6,814 bases of DNA. Origin: Eubacterium sp. (GTDB lineage: Bacteria; Bacillota; Clostridia; Lachnospirales; Lachnospiraceae). A program made the position numbers and the translations under genes. Of the stretch, positions 1 to 6,205 are shown one piece after another. The notes under the pieces were generated by a model, which worked only from the letters and a program-made list of their open reading frames with translations, was not told where the DNA came from and did no database searches. Every line of letters starts with the position of its first letter. Position 1 is the first letter of the stretch. Location: the NCBI GenBank assembly GCA_003520145.1, contig DOVJ01000234.1, positions 1-6,814 of the forward strand, written 5' to 3'.

Positions 1-98
1 GTGATAGTTTTTTACAGCCCCTTTTCTAAATATAATCAGAGAACCTATTTATTAATGCCAAGTTGTGATATATTATCTCGGCACAGTTTCGTTACTCA

Positions 99-668
99 TT
101 ATTCAATTTTTATCAGGCTCTCGTAGAACCCAAAATTAGCACCATCTATCACCAGAGCGTTGTCTTCTCTGGGAATAGGCCTAAGCTTTATGTGCAGTCT
201 TCTGAAGAATACAGTAGCAGCCTTTTTGTCGCCGAAAGCATAGAGATAGATGTTGTCCTTGTTAATGCCATATTTGGCGATATGTCCCGTAAGACTTTGT
301 TGCTTCCATGCAGTCAGGTCTGCAACTACAATCCTCTTACCACACCTAAAAAATTCCTCCTTTCTGCCGCCAAAACCTTCGCCGAAATCCACGATCATAC
401 AATCGAAATCCTCATCTATATTCTCGCAATAGCGCACGAAACATATGTTATTCTTAACAAATCCCCATGGTTTCAACCTGCAGGAATTGTCAAGCAGGCA
501 GTCATAATCTGTCTCTCGACTCATGATCCCCACCTTAAGTTTTTTCGCGTGAACAAGATAAGTAGCAAGACTTATGGCAAGATGCGTCGCACCACACCCG
601 GGGCAAAGCCCGGTTATGGCTATATCAAGGCGTCCCGCCATCTTCTTTTTCCTCCGAAAAGAAATCAT
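99..668 (-). CDS. Degenerate ParA/MinD-like protein lacking the P-loop lysine
   Basis: A 189-residue protein with the layout of a ParA/MinD/CpaE-type NTPase. It has a first beta strand (LDIAITG, residues 14-20), a P-loop-like turn LCPGCGATH (21-29), and a Walker B-like strand CMIVDFGEGF (90-99) with D94. A further strand RIVVADLTAW (112-121) follows. Canonical KGGxGKT is replaced by CPGCGAT, so both conserved lysines are absent and normal ATP hydrolysis is doubtful. The protein is rich in Cys (8 residues), including a CxxC at 22-25 inside the loop. Its ATG overlaps the kinase stop as ATGA, with an AAGGGAG ribosome site 6 nt upstream, suggesting translational coupling. An alternative start is Met10 (position 641), preceded by GGAGG at 9 nt and giving a more usual ParA-like N terminus. 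It is a paralogue of the C-terminal domain of the upstream kinase. In Lachnospiraceae such proteins can sit near Tad/Flp pilus genes (recollection), but none are in the window. The fold call is fairly safe; the role is unknown. Confidence 0.72.
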   Translation of the reverse strand: MISFRRKKKMAGRLDIAITGLCPGCGATHLAISLATYLVHAKKLKVGIMSRETDYDCLLDNSCRLKPWGFVKNNICFVRYCENIDEDFDCMIVDFGEGFGGRKEEFFRCGKRIVVADLTAWKQQSLTGHIAKYGINKDNIYLYAFGDKKAATVFFRRLHIKLRPIPREDNALVIDGANFGFYESLIKIE

Positions 669-1969
669 CTCTTACTCCCTTTTGGTTTTAACAACAATCT
701 TTGATACATGTGTTTCGGCCTCCCTCTATAAGAAAGCGCATAAGTCTTTCCATCATATTCGGCCATACACTCAATTCGGCTTTTTTTCGAAAGATTAAGT
801 ATCAGATAAGTGTCCGACATAGCCTTCAGATCATCATATACCTGCCTGGTCTTGCTTCTTGTCATATCAGTATCTCCTCCGACAACCACTATTTTGTCAG
901 ATTTGACCAGCCTAGGCACACAATCCTCTTCATATACGCCATAATCCACTACACATACCCTGCACTTATTCTCCTTAAGCAAAAGCGCATCCGACAGCTT
1001 AGGCATGATCTTACATCCCATAGCTTCATACATACCACACGCATCCAGGCTTTTATTATTCACTTTCAGGATCTCCCATGCATCCATAGAATCATTCTCT
1101 TCTCTATAGTAAGCACTTATACCCTTAAGCGATAATTCACGGACTAAAGCCATAGATACATAAGTAGCACCTATCCCGTGCCGCACTCCTACTACGCCGA
1201 TCGTCTCAATCGAAGGCTTCATAGCCTCATCTGTCAGCTCTTCCATCAGGCTCTTTACATTACGAAATCTTCTATCTGGGTTTTTTTCGGTACATCTTAA
1301 TATAATATTGATCAGATAAGCAGGCACCTTGCCCATCTCTTCTGATACAGTCCTTATAAAATCGTCACTTACATTGTTAAAAAGCATATAGCAAAGCACC
1401 TTGCCTAGTGCAAATATATCGGCCCTCTCATCAACCGTGCCACCCATGTACTGTTCATAAGAGGCATAGTCCTTGGTTCCACACCCTATAGACTTCTGTC
1501 CTTTATACACAGCATTGCCAAAGTCGATAAGATAAACCTCATCACCAGATATGATAATATTCTCCGGCTTTATATCAAGATGCAATATAACGCCAAGCTT
1601 ATTGCCATGCAACGATTCCACTATATCACACAACTTCCTAAAGAGAATAATAGTATGCGATATATCTGTTTTGTTCTTATAAAAATAGGATTTTAATGAT
1701 TGCCCTTCTATATACTCTTCTATTATATATAGAAAATCGCCGTCCTGTCCCATATCCAATATCCTCGGGACAAATGAATCAACGGCCGTAAGGCTTTTTA
1801 GAAATGTGCCTTCTGCACGCAGTGCTTCAGCATCATGTGAATTAAGATAAGATCTTTTCAGTACCCTGTATACCTCAAGTGACTTGTGACGCACCAGATA
1901 TACACCCTTGTTATCCGTCTCAATAAAAGTCTGAATGAAATCATACTGATCTTCAAACTTCGCCAGCAT
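665..1969 (-). CDS. Ser/Thr protein kinase-like protein fused to a degenerate ParA-like domain
   Basis: Counting from the ATG at 1969 (434 residues), a eukaryote-like kinase domain spans about 5-250. Visible motifs are the VAIK-type lysine K38, the alpha-C glutamate E53, the catalytic loop HLDIKPEN (130-137, D132 and N137), the DFG motif (149-151), the activation segment GTKDYASYEQ (164-173) and the ADIFALGK helix. The catalytic loop has Leu in place of Arg, making it a non-RD kinase. The Gly-rich loop is mostly lost and the usual APE proline is Tyr. Residues about 254-400 form a ParA/MinD-like domain with VRHGIGATY (262-270) as a lysine-less P-loop and VCVVDYG (338-344) as the Walker B-like strand. 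The reading frame extends to a TTG at 2008, but that codon abuts the -10 box of the promoter, so it should lie upstream of the transcript. The ATG at 1969 has GGAGGTG just upstream, though with short spacing (3 nt after GGAGG). There is no transmembrane segment and no PASTA repeat, unlike PrkC. It is first in an operon with the ParA-like gene. Substrate is unknown. Confidence 0.85.
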   Translation of the reverse strand: MLAKFEDQYDFIQTFIETDNKGVYLVRHKSLEVYRVLKRSYLNSHDAEALRAEGTFLKSLTAVDSFVPRILDMGQDGDFLYIIEEYIEGQSLKSYFYKNKTDISHTIILFRKLCDIVESLHGNKLGVILHLDIKPENIIISGDEVYLIDFGNAVYKGQKSIGCGTKDYASYEQYMGGTVDERADIFALGKVLCYMLFNNVSDDFIRTVSEEMGKVPAYLINIILRCTEKNPDRRFRNVKSLMEELTDEAMKPSIETIGVVGVRHGIGATYVSMALVRELSLKGISAYYREENDSMDAWEILKVNNKSLDACGMYEAMGCKIMPKLSDALLLKENKCRVCVVDYGVYEEDCVPRLVKSDKIVVVGGDTDMTRSKTRQVYDDLKAMSDTYLILNLSKKSRIECMAEYDGKTYALSYRGRPKHMYQRLLLKPKGSKR

Positions 1970-1999
1970 ACACCTCCAACTTCTTCGTACGCTACGTAT

Positions 2000-2028
2000 A
2001 TCATACAACCAAACACTATCCCTGTCAA
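2000..2028 (-). promoter_or_regulatory. Sigma-A promoter for the kinase/ParA-like operon
   Basis: On the minus strand, TTGACA (2028-2023), a 17-nt spacer and TATGAT (2005-2000). Transcription should start near 1993, leaving a leader of about 24 nt before the ATG at 1969. Its position rules against the TTG at 2008 as the start of the kinase. Confidence 0.8.
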
Positions 2029-2049
2029 GAAAAAATTCACGTAAAACTA

Positions 2050-2078
2050 TTGCATTATCGAAACATTTCCTATAAAAT
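2050..2078 (+). promoter_or_regulatory. Possible weak promoter for the MecA-like gene
   Basis: TTGCAT (2050-2055), 17 nt, TAAAAT (2073-2078). The -35 box matches the consensus poorly and the AT-rich surroundings offer other -10 choices. It is offered because a rightward promoter must lie in the divergent spacer 1970-2119 and this is the best-spaced candidate. Confidence 0.35.
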
Positions 2079-2119
2079 TATCATAAACCAAAGAAGAAAG
2101 AAAAGGAAGGTGTATCCGT

Positions 2120-2887
2120 ATGCAATTCAACAAGGTCAACGACAATCAGTATTACGTACTCCTCACCTATCAGGAGGTGCAGGCCATAGTATCCGATGCG
2201 AATTCCTTAACATACAATTCGCCTGATATGGCCGAGTTAGCCACGTATGTACTAGAAGATTTCAATCGTGCATACGGCCTCAATATACCGGCATTTGCGC
2301 AGAAGAACGATACCCAATATGAGATCGACGTCACACCTATGCCATCAAGCAAACTCTTTCGAATCGACATATATATAGATGCGCTGCATGACATAGACCC
2401 AGATTACGCGGTCACAACCAAAGAAATCGATAATCCAGCCCCACCAAACTTCGACGCGGCAGATGACAATTCCCCTTTTAAGGTTCCTGATTTCATAAAG
2501 CAATTAGCTAAAGAAGAAGAAGCGCAATCTCAGGATAAGCCCAAAGCCAAAACCACAAAAGACAAAAAGGAAACCAGCAATCACTTCTTCATATATTCAG
2601 ATATGGACGAGCTGATCATGGGAACCTCCAAAGTTTCCGCAACATTTGCAAGAAAACACAAGGCTTCACTGTATCTTGTGGAAGAACAAGACCACAGAGA
2701 ATTCTATCTACTTGTAGAAGATATCGCACCACAAGACAAGAAGGACCCATCCTACAACAGTCTTCGCGAATGTGCGCAGATCATAGTGCCAGAAGAACAA
2801 TTAATAAGGGACTTCAACTTTTACCAGAACGAGCGTTGCAGACTGGTCTATAAGGATGCGATCCGAAAATTAAAGAAGTGTGTATGA
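2120..2887 (+). CDS. mecA: MecA-family ClpC adaptor protein
   Basis: A 255-residue protein with the two-domain layout of MecA adaptors, which hand substrates to the ClpCP protease in Firmicutes. The N-terminal domain (about 1-88) begins with FNKVNDNQYYVLLTYQEV, followed by SLTYNSPDMAEL, a helix ending in YGLN, and EIDVTPMPSSKLFRIDIYI, matching the substrate-binding half. A linker (about 89-153), first acidic and then Lys-rich, carries no obvious fold. The C-terminal domain (154-255) has FFIYSDMDELI, ASLYLVEEQ, EFYLLVED and a final helix YKDAIRKLKK, matching the ClpC-binding half. B. subtilis MecA is 218 residues, so the linker is longer here. The ribosome site GGAAGGTG lies 7 nt before the ATG. 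It is divergent from the kinase operon and monocistronic, ending at the hairpin at 2960. The family call rests on pattern recognition without an alignment; paralogues such as YpbH are possible. Its targets cannot be read from the sequence. Confidence 0.75.
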   Translation: MQFNKVNDNQYYVLLTYQEVQAIVSDANSLTYNSPDMAELATYVLEDFNRAYGLNIPAFAQKNDTQYEIDVTPMPSSKLFRIDIYIDALHDIDPDYAVTTKEIDNPAPPNFDAADDNSPFKVPDFIKQLAKEEEAQSQDKPKAKTTKDKKETSNHFFIYSDMDELIMGTSKVSATFARKHKASLYLVEEQDHREFYLLVEDIAPQDKKDPSYNSLRECAQIIVPEEQLIRDFNFYQNERCRLVYKDAIRKLKKCV

Positions 2888-2959
2888 CACACAAAATCCT
2901 GACAAAAAATGGAAAAAGATAACAAGAAAATACTAAAAAGAGGGCTGTAAAATAAATAA

Positions 2960-2998
2960 ACTCTCAGTAATTACGTGCAAGCACGCATTACTGAGAGT
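2960..2998. terminator. Bidirectional intrinsic terminator between convergent genes
   Basis: A 12-bp perfect stem (2960-2971 with 2987-2998) is extended by a CGTG/CACG inner stem closing on a CAAG loop. On the minus strand it is followed by TTTATTTATTTT, a good U-tract for the NifX-like/DUF1858 operon. On the plus strand it is followed by the weaker ATATTATTAT after the MecA-like gene. It lies between the converging gene ends at 2887 and 3040. Confidence 0.88.
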
Positions 2999-3039
2999 AT
3001 TATTATCCTATGATTGCAAGCAGTAACTGTTGATGCATA

Positions 3040-3261
3040 TTACAGCAACTCGCTCTCTTTCTTAAGCTTCAGATAATCTTCTATATCAAGCATAAGATCT
3101 TCTATATCGATTCCGTGCACATAAGCAGCCTCTTCTATTGTCTCACCAAGAGCCGCTGGGCAGGTTATGCAATGCATGCCAGAACTCATGAATATGTTCA
3201 CGATATCAGGCTCAATCGTTATGGCATCCTTAATAATAGTATCTTTTGTAATCTTTTCCAT
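3040..3261 (-). CDS. DUF1858 CxxC domain protein
   Basis: A 73-residue protein matching the DUF1858 (hybrid-cluster-protein-associated redox disulfide) family over its whole length. The start ITKDTIIKDAI and a middle helix ending in FMSSGMHC lead to the family signature C31-I-T-C34-P, followed by ETIEEAAYVHGID (40-52). The C terminus is a charged helix (about 53-73). In this family the CxxC pair is thought to be redox-active, and the domain is found near or fused to hybrid cluster proteins and other anaerobic iron-sulfur proteins; the exact reaction is not established. The gene follows the NifX-like gene after 12 nt. Its GGAG ribosome site lies 9 nt before the ATG and begins within the upstream stop codon, so the two are almost certainly co-transcribed. 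Transcription ends at the hairpin at 2960-2998. Family assignment is confident; function is open. Confidence 0.85.
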   Translation of the reverse strand: MEKITKDTIIKDAITIEPDIVNIFMSSGMHCITCPAALGETIEEAAYVHGIDIEDLMLDIEDYLKLKKESELL

Positions 3262-3273
3262 CTATATTATCTC

Positions 3274-3702
3274 CTATTCTTCATGATGATGATGTTCATG
3301 CTCATGGTCGTGATCGTGATCATGGTCGTGACAATGGCACGAACAGCCATGCTCGTGGTCATGATCATGATGATCACATGTACTCTCAACGCCTTCTTTT
3401 AGTTTTCCCTGAAGATACGCCTCCACAACAGCATCACAAGCGCCATCATTGCCCGCATATACATCTATATCATTATCAGCAAGCGCCATCATAGCGCCAG
3501 CACCGATGCCACCGCACAAAAGCACCTTAACTCCTTTAGCTTTTAGAATTCCGGCCAAAGCACCGTGTCCAGCGCCTTCGTTACCGATAACCTCCGACGA
3601 TATCACATTCTTTGATTCATCTACTTCATATATCTTAAAATGTTCTGTCTTGCCAAAGTGCTGAAAAACAGCGCCATCTTCATAAGTAACCGCAATTTTC
3701 AT
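3274..3702 (-). CDS. NifX/NifB-type Fe-Mo cofactor-domain protein with His/Cys-rich tail
   Basis: A 142-residue protein. Residues 1 to about 107 form a dinitrogenase iron-molybdenum cofactor biosynthesis (NifX/NifB C-terminal, MTH1175-like) domain. It has MKIAVTYEDGAVFQHFGKTE with the typical HFG, FKIYEVD, the turn LLCGGIGAGAM (61-71) and VYAGNDGACDAVVEAYLQGKL (81-101, two overlapping pieces). Stand-alone members occur widely in anaerobes without nitrogenase and bind iron-sulfur or metal clusters. Residues 109-142 are an unusual tail with 16 His and 4 Cys (C109, C120, C122, C124) among Asp and Glu, which suggests metal binding or storage. The ribosome site AGGAGG lies 6 nt before the ATG, and a consensus promoter lies just upstream. 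It is first in an operon with the DUF1858 gene, fitting a shared role in metal-cluster or redox handling (inference). No nitrogenase genes are visible. Confidence 0.88.
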   Translation of the reverse strand: MKIAVTYEDGAVFQHFGKTEHFKIYEVDESKNVISSEVIGNEGAGHGALAGILKAKGVKVLLCGGIGAGAMMALADNDIDVYAGNDGACDAVVEAYLQGKLKEGVESTCDHHDHDHEHGCSCHCHDHDHDHDHEHEHHHHEE

Positions 3703-3738
3703 GACAAACCTCCTATTTCTTCCAAAATATCAAGACAC

Positions 3739-3767
3739 ATTATATACCAGAATTTCGTTCTCGTCAA
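3739..3767 (-). promoter_or_regulatory. Sigma-A promoter for the NifX-like/DUF1858 operon
   Basis: On the minus strand, TTGACG (3767-3762), a 17-nt spacer and a perfect TATAAT (3744-3739). The predicted start near 3732 gives a leader of about 30 nt before the ATG at 3702. Confidence 0.85.
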
Positions 3768-3962
3768 CATTACATATTTTTTCACAAAGTTTTTTGCAAA
3801 TAGTCGAAATACACCCTCATCTTCAAAAAGCAGCCGGAAGTTCGTTACATTTTTCACAATGCAATTCGGTTTGTAGTTAACATTCTTAACACGCAAAGTT
3901 CAAATGACCTAATATAAGCCATTCTGCACTTAAAAAAGAACACCTTTGGAAGCTTTTTGTCG

Positions 3963-3991
3963 TTGACTTGTATACAATTTCCATTTATAAT
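3963..3991 (+). promoter_or_regulatory. Sigma-A promoter for the split PFL operon
   Basis: TTGACT (3963-3968), a 17-nt spacer and a perfect TATAAT (3986-3991), with CTTTTT just upstream as a possible UP-like element. It suits the strong expression implied by the highly biased codon use of the PFL gene. The start should fall near 3998. Confidence 0.87.
3968..3977. promoter_or_regulatory. Palindromic operator candidate TTGTATACAA
   Basis: A perfect 10-bp palindrome that begins at the last base of the -35 box and fills the first part of the spacer, where a bound protein would block RNA polymerase. The shape resembles TNGTNNNACNA sites of FadR-type GntR regulators, but a 10-bp palindrome in AT-rich DNA can also arise by chance. 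The regulator is unknown. Confidence 0.4.
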
Positions 3992-4074
3992 GAAATTAAG
4001 ATAGAGGTCAGGGTCAATGCCCGATCACATAATAACTCAATAATTTATTTATTTTAAAGGAGGTTTTTTCAACG

Positions 4075-6192
4075 ATGAATTCAGAATCATGGAATGGATT
4101 TGTAGGTGGAAAGTGGCAGTCAGAAATCAATGTAAGAGATTTCATTCAGAAGAACTATACTCCATATGATGGAGATGAAGAATTCCTTTGTGGACCAACA
4201 GAAGGCACTAAGACTCTTTGGGCACAGGTTATGGAACTTACTAAAGAAGAAAGAGCAAAGGGCGGCGTCCTTGATATGGATACATCTATCGTATCTACTA
4301 TCACATCTCACGGCCCAGGCTACCTTAACAAGGATCTTGAGAAGATCGTAGGTTTCCAGACAGATAAGCCTTTCAAGAGATCTATGCAGATATATGGTGG
4401 TCTTAACATGGCTAAGGCTGCACTTCAGACCAACGGATACACTATGGATCCTGAAGTAGAAGATTTCTTTAAGAAGCATAGAAAAACACATAACGATGGT
4501 GTATTCGATGTTTACACACCAGAGATGAGAGTTTGCCGTACAAACCACATCATCACAGGTCTTCCTGATGCATATGGTCGTGGACGTATCATAGGTGACT
4601 ATAGAAGAGTTGCTCTTTACGGTATCGACAGACTTATCGAAGATAAGGAATATCAGAAGTCTATCACAGATGGCGAGATGACAGATCATGTTATCAGACT
4701 TCGTGAGGAACTTTCAGAGCAGATCAAGGCTCTCAAGGAGATGAAGGTTATGGCTGCATCTTACGGATGCGATATCTCTAAGCCTGCATCTAACGTTCAG
4801 GAAGCTATCCAGGCTACATACTTTGGTTACCTTTCAGCTGTTAAGGAGCAGAACGGTGCCGCTATGTCACTTGGACGTACATCAACATTCCTTGATGTAT
4901 ATGCTACAAGAGACCTTGCTAACGGTACATTTACAGAAGAGCAGATTCAGGAATTCGTAGACCACTTCGTTATGAAGTTAAGACTTGTTAAGTTCGCTCG
5001 TACTCCAGAATACAATCAGATTTTCGCTGGTGATCCTACATGGGTTACAGAGTCAATCGGTGGTATGGGTGTCGACGGACGTTCTATGGTAACAAAGATG
5101 TCTTTCAGATTCCTTAACACACTTAACAACCTTGGTACAGCACCAGAGCCAAACATGACAGTTCTTTGGTCAACAAGACTTCCAATCGCTTGGAAGAGAT
5201 TCTGTGCTAAGATGTCTATCAAGACTTCATCATTCCAGTATGAGAACGATGACCTCATGAGAGTAACACATGGCGATGATTATGCTATCGCTTGTTGTGT
5301 ATCTTCGATGAGAGTTGGTAAGGAGATGCAGTTCTTCGGAGCTAGAGCTAACCTTGCTAAGTGTCTCCTCTACGCTATCAACGGTGGTGTTGATGAGTGT
5401 ACAGGTGTACAGGTAGGTCCTAAGTACAGACCTGTTGAAGGCGAGTACCTTGATTACAACGATGTTATGGCTAAGTATACAGATATGATGGAGTGGCTTG
5501 CTGGTGTTTACGTTAACACACTTAACGTTATCCACTATATGCATGACAAGTACTGCTACGAGAGATCTCAGATGGCTCTTCATGACAGAGATGTTAAGAG
5601 ATACTTCGCAACAGGTATTGCAGGTCTTTCAGTAGTAGCAGACTCACTCTCAGCTATCAAGTACGCTAAGGTTAAGATCAAGAGATCTAACGTAGAGATC
5701 ACTAAGAGAGTTAAGGATCCTCAGACAGGTAAGTCAGAGATCAAGAAGATCGGTGAAGCTAAGAACGTAGCTACAGACTTCGAGATCGAAGGCGATTTCC
5801 CTAAGTATGGTAACAACGATGACAGAGTTGACGAGATCGCAGTAGAGATCGTTAAGAAGTTCATGGCTATGGTAAGAAAGCATCATACATACAGAGAAGG
5901 TGTTCCAACAACATCTATCCTTACAATCACATCTAACGTAACATACGGAAAGAACACAGGTTCTACACCTGACGGACGTAAGGCTGGTATCCCATTCGCA
6001 CCTGGTGCTAACCCACTTCACGGTCGTGATACTAACGGTGCTGTTGCTTCGCTTTCTTCAGTAGCTAAGCTTCCATTTGCAGACGCACAGGATGGTATCT
6101 CTAATACCTTCTCTATCGTGCCAAATGCTCTTGGCAAGGATCAGGTATTTGCAGGAGATCTTGAGATTCCAAGCATTACCAATGCACAGTAA
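4075..6192 (+). CDS. pflB: Pyruvate formate-lyase catalytic subunit lacking the glycyl-radical domain
   Basis: A 705-residue protein closely resembling E. coli PflB, which converts pyruvate and CoA to acetyl-CoA and formate in the anaerobic cytosol. The N-terminal part shows MRVCRTNHIITGLPDAYGRG (151-170). The active-site pair C407/C408 lies in YAIACCVSSMRVGKEMQFFG, matching C418/C419 of E. coli. VTYGKNTGSTPDGRKAG and FSIVPNALGKD (679-689) are also conserved. After this point E. coli runs on into the glycyl-radical domain, whereas this protein ends with a different 16-residue tail (690-705). The RVSGYA motif is missing, so it cannot work without a radical supplied in trans by the 81-residue protein encoded downstream. 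Relative to E. coli it has about 23 extra residues near 535-566, rich in Lys. Codon use is strongly biased (ctt, aga, aag, aac), as in highly expressed genes. The ribosome site AAAGGAGG precedes the ATG. It is the first gene of a three-gene operon. The family is certain; the split is directly visible. Confidence 0.95.
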   Translation: MNSESWNGFVGGKWQSEINVRDFIQKNYTPYDGDEEFLCGPTEGTKTLWAQVMELTKEERAKGGVLDMDTSIVSTITSHGPGYLNKDLEKIVGFQTDKPFKRSMQIYGGLNMAKAALQTNGYTMDPEVEDFFKKHRKTHNDGVFDVYTPEMRVCRTNHIITGLPDAYGRGRIIGDYRRVALYGIDRLIEDKEYQKSITDGEMTDHVIRLREELSEQIKALKEMKVMAASYGCDISKPASNVQEAIQATYFGYLSAVKEQNGAAMSLGRTSTFLDVYATRDLANGTFTEEQIQEFVDHFVMKLRLVKFARTPEYNQIFAGDPTWVTESIGGMGVDGRSMVTKMSFRFLNTLNNLGTAPEPNMTVLWSTRLPIAWKRFCAKMSIKTSSFQYENDDLMRVTHGDDYAIACCVSSMRVGKEMQFFGARANLAKCLLYAINGGVDECTGVQVGPKYRPVEGEYLDYNDVMAKYTDMMEWLAGVYVNTLNVIHYMHDKYCYERSQMALHDRDVKRYFATGIAGLSVVADSLSAIKYAKVKIKRSNVEITKRVKDPQTGKSEIKKIGEAKNVATDFEIEGDFPKYGNNDDRVDEIAVEIVKKFMAMVRKHHTYREGVPTTSILTITSNVTYGKNTGSTPDGRKAGIPFAPGANPLHGRDTNGAVASLSSVAKLPFADAQDGISNTFSIVPNALGKDQVFAGDLEIPSITNAQ

Positions 6193-6205
6193 TAAGGATT
6201 GATAC

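Larger units (their letters stand above)
3703..4074. other. Divergent regulatory spacer between the NifX-like and PFL operons
   Basis: A 372-nt stretch with no convincing gene. It holds back-to-back promoters (3739-3767 leftward, 3963-3991 rightward), two related motifs ending in TTTTTCACAA (3770-3787 and 3845-3859), an inverted repeat GTTAA-N5-TTAAC (3876-3890), a T-tract just upstream of the PFL -35 box (3954-3958), and a palindrome in the PFL promoter. The PFL leader of about 75 nt holds only a 3-bp hairpin (4011-4022) and a strong ribosome site AAAGGAGG (4056-4063) 11 nt before the ATG. I see no riboswitch. Confidence 0.7.

Noticed and set aside
72..98. A tiny frame (MSNETVPR) starting at the stop of the ParA-like gene
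   Set aside because: Only 8 codons; no sign of a continuing gene in the remaining 98 nt.
192..704. A 170-residue rightward open frame opposite the ParA-like gene
   Set aside because: It lies antisense to a gene with a clear fold pattern and a coupled start; no ribosome site or recognisable domain.
3264..3375. CRISPR-like or tandem repeat array in the catgat-rich segment
   Set aside because: The units are about 6 nt, imperfect and in frame with a His/Asp coding tail; there are no spacers.
3115..3402. A rightward open frame with Met- and Val-rich, membrane-like product
   Set aside because: It is the opposite strand of the His/Asp-rich tail codons and of the DUF1858 gene; the hydrophobic run is a by-product of the catgat repeats.
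3876..3890. GTTAA-N5-TTAAC as a Rex operator
   Set aside because: The spacing is 5 where the Rex consensus has 4 and the flanking TTG/CAA is not present, so I list it only as an inverted repeat.
3699..3896. A 65-residue leftward open frame upstream of the NifX-like gene
   Set aside because: It overlaps the consensus promoter and ribosome site of the NifX-like gene, has no convincing ribosome site of its own, and its Lys/Phe/Asn-rich product looks like translated AT-rich spacer.
4011..4022. Riboswitch or attenuator in the PFL leader
   Set aside because: The only hairpin is 3 bp with a 6-nt loop and has no alternative terminator structure.
4120..4689. Long leftward open frame inside the PFL gene
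   Set aside because: Antisense shadow of a strongly codon-biased, well conserved PFL gene.
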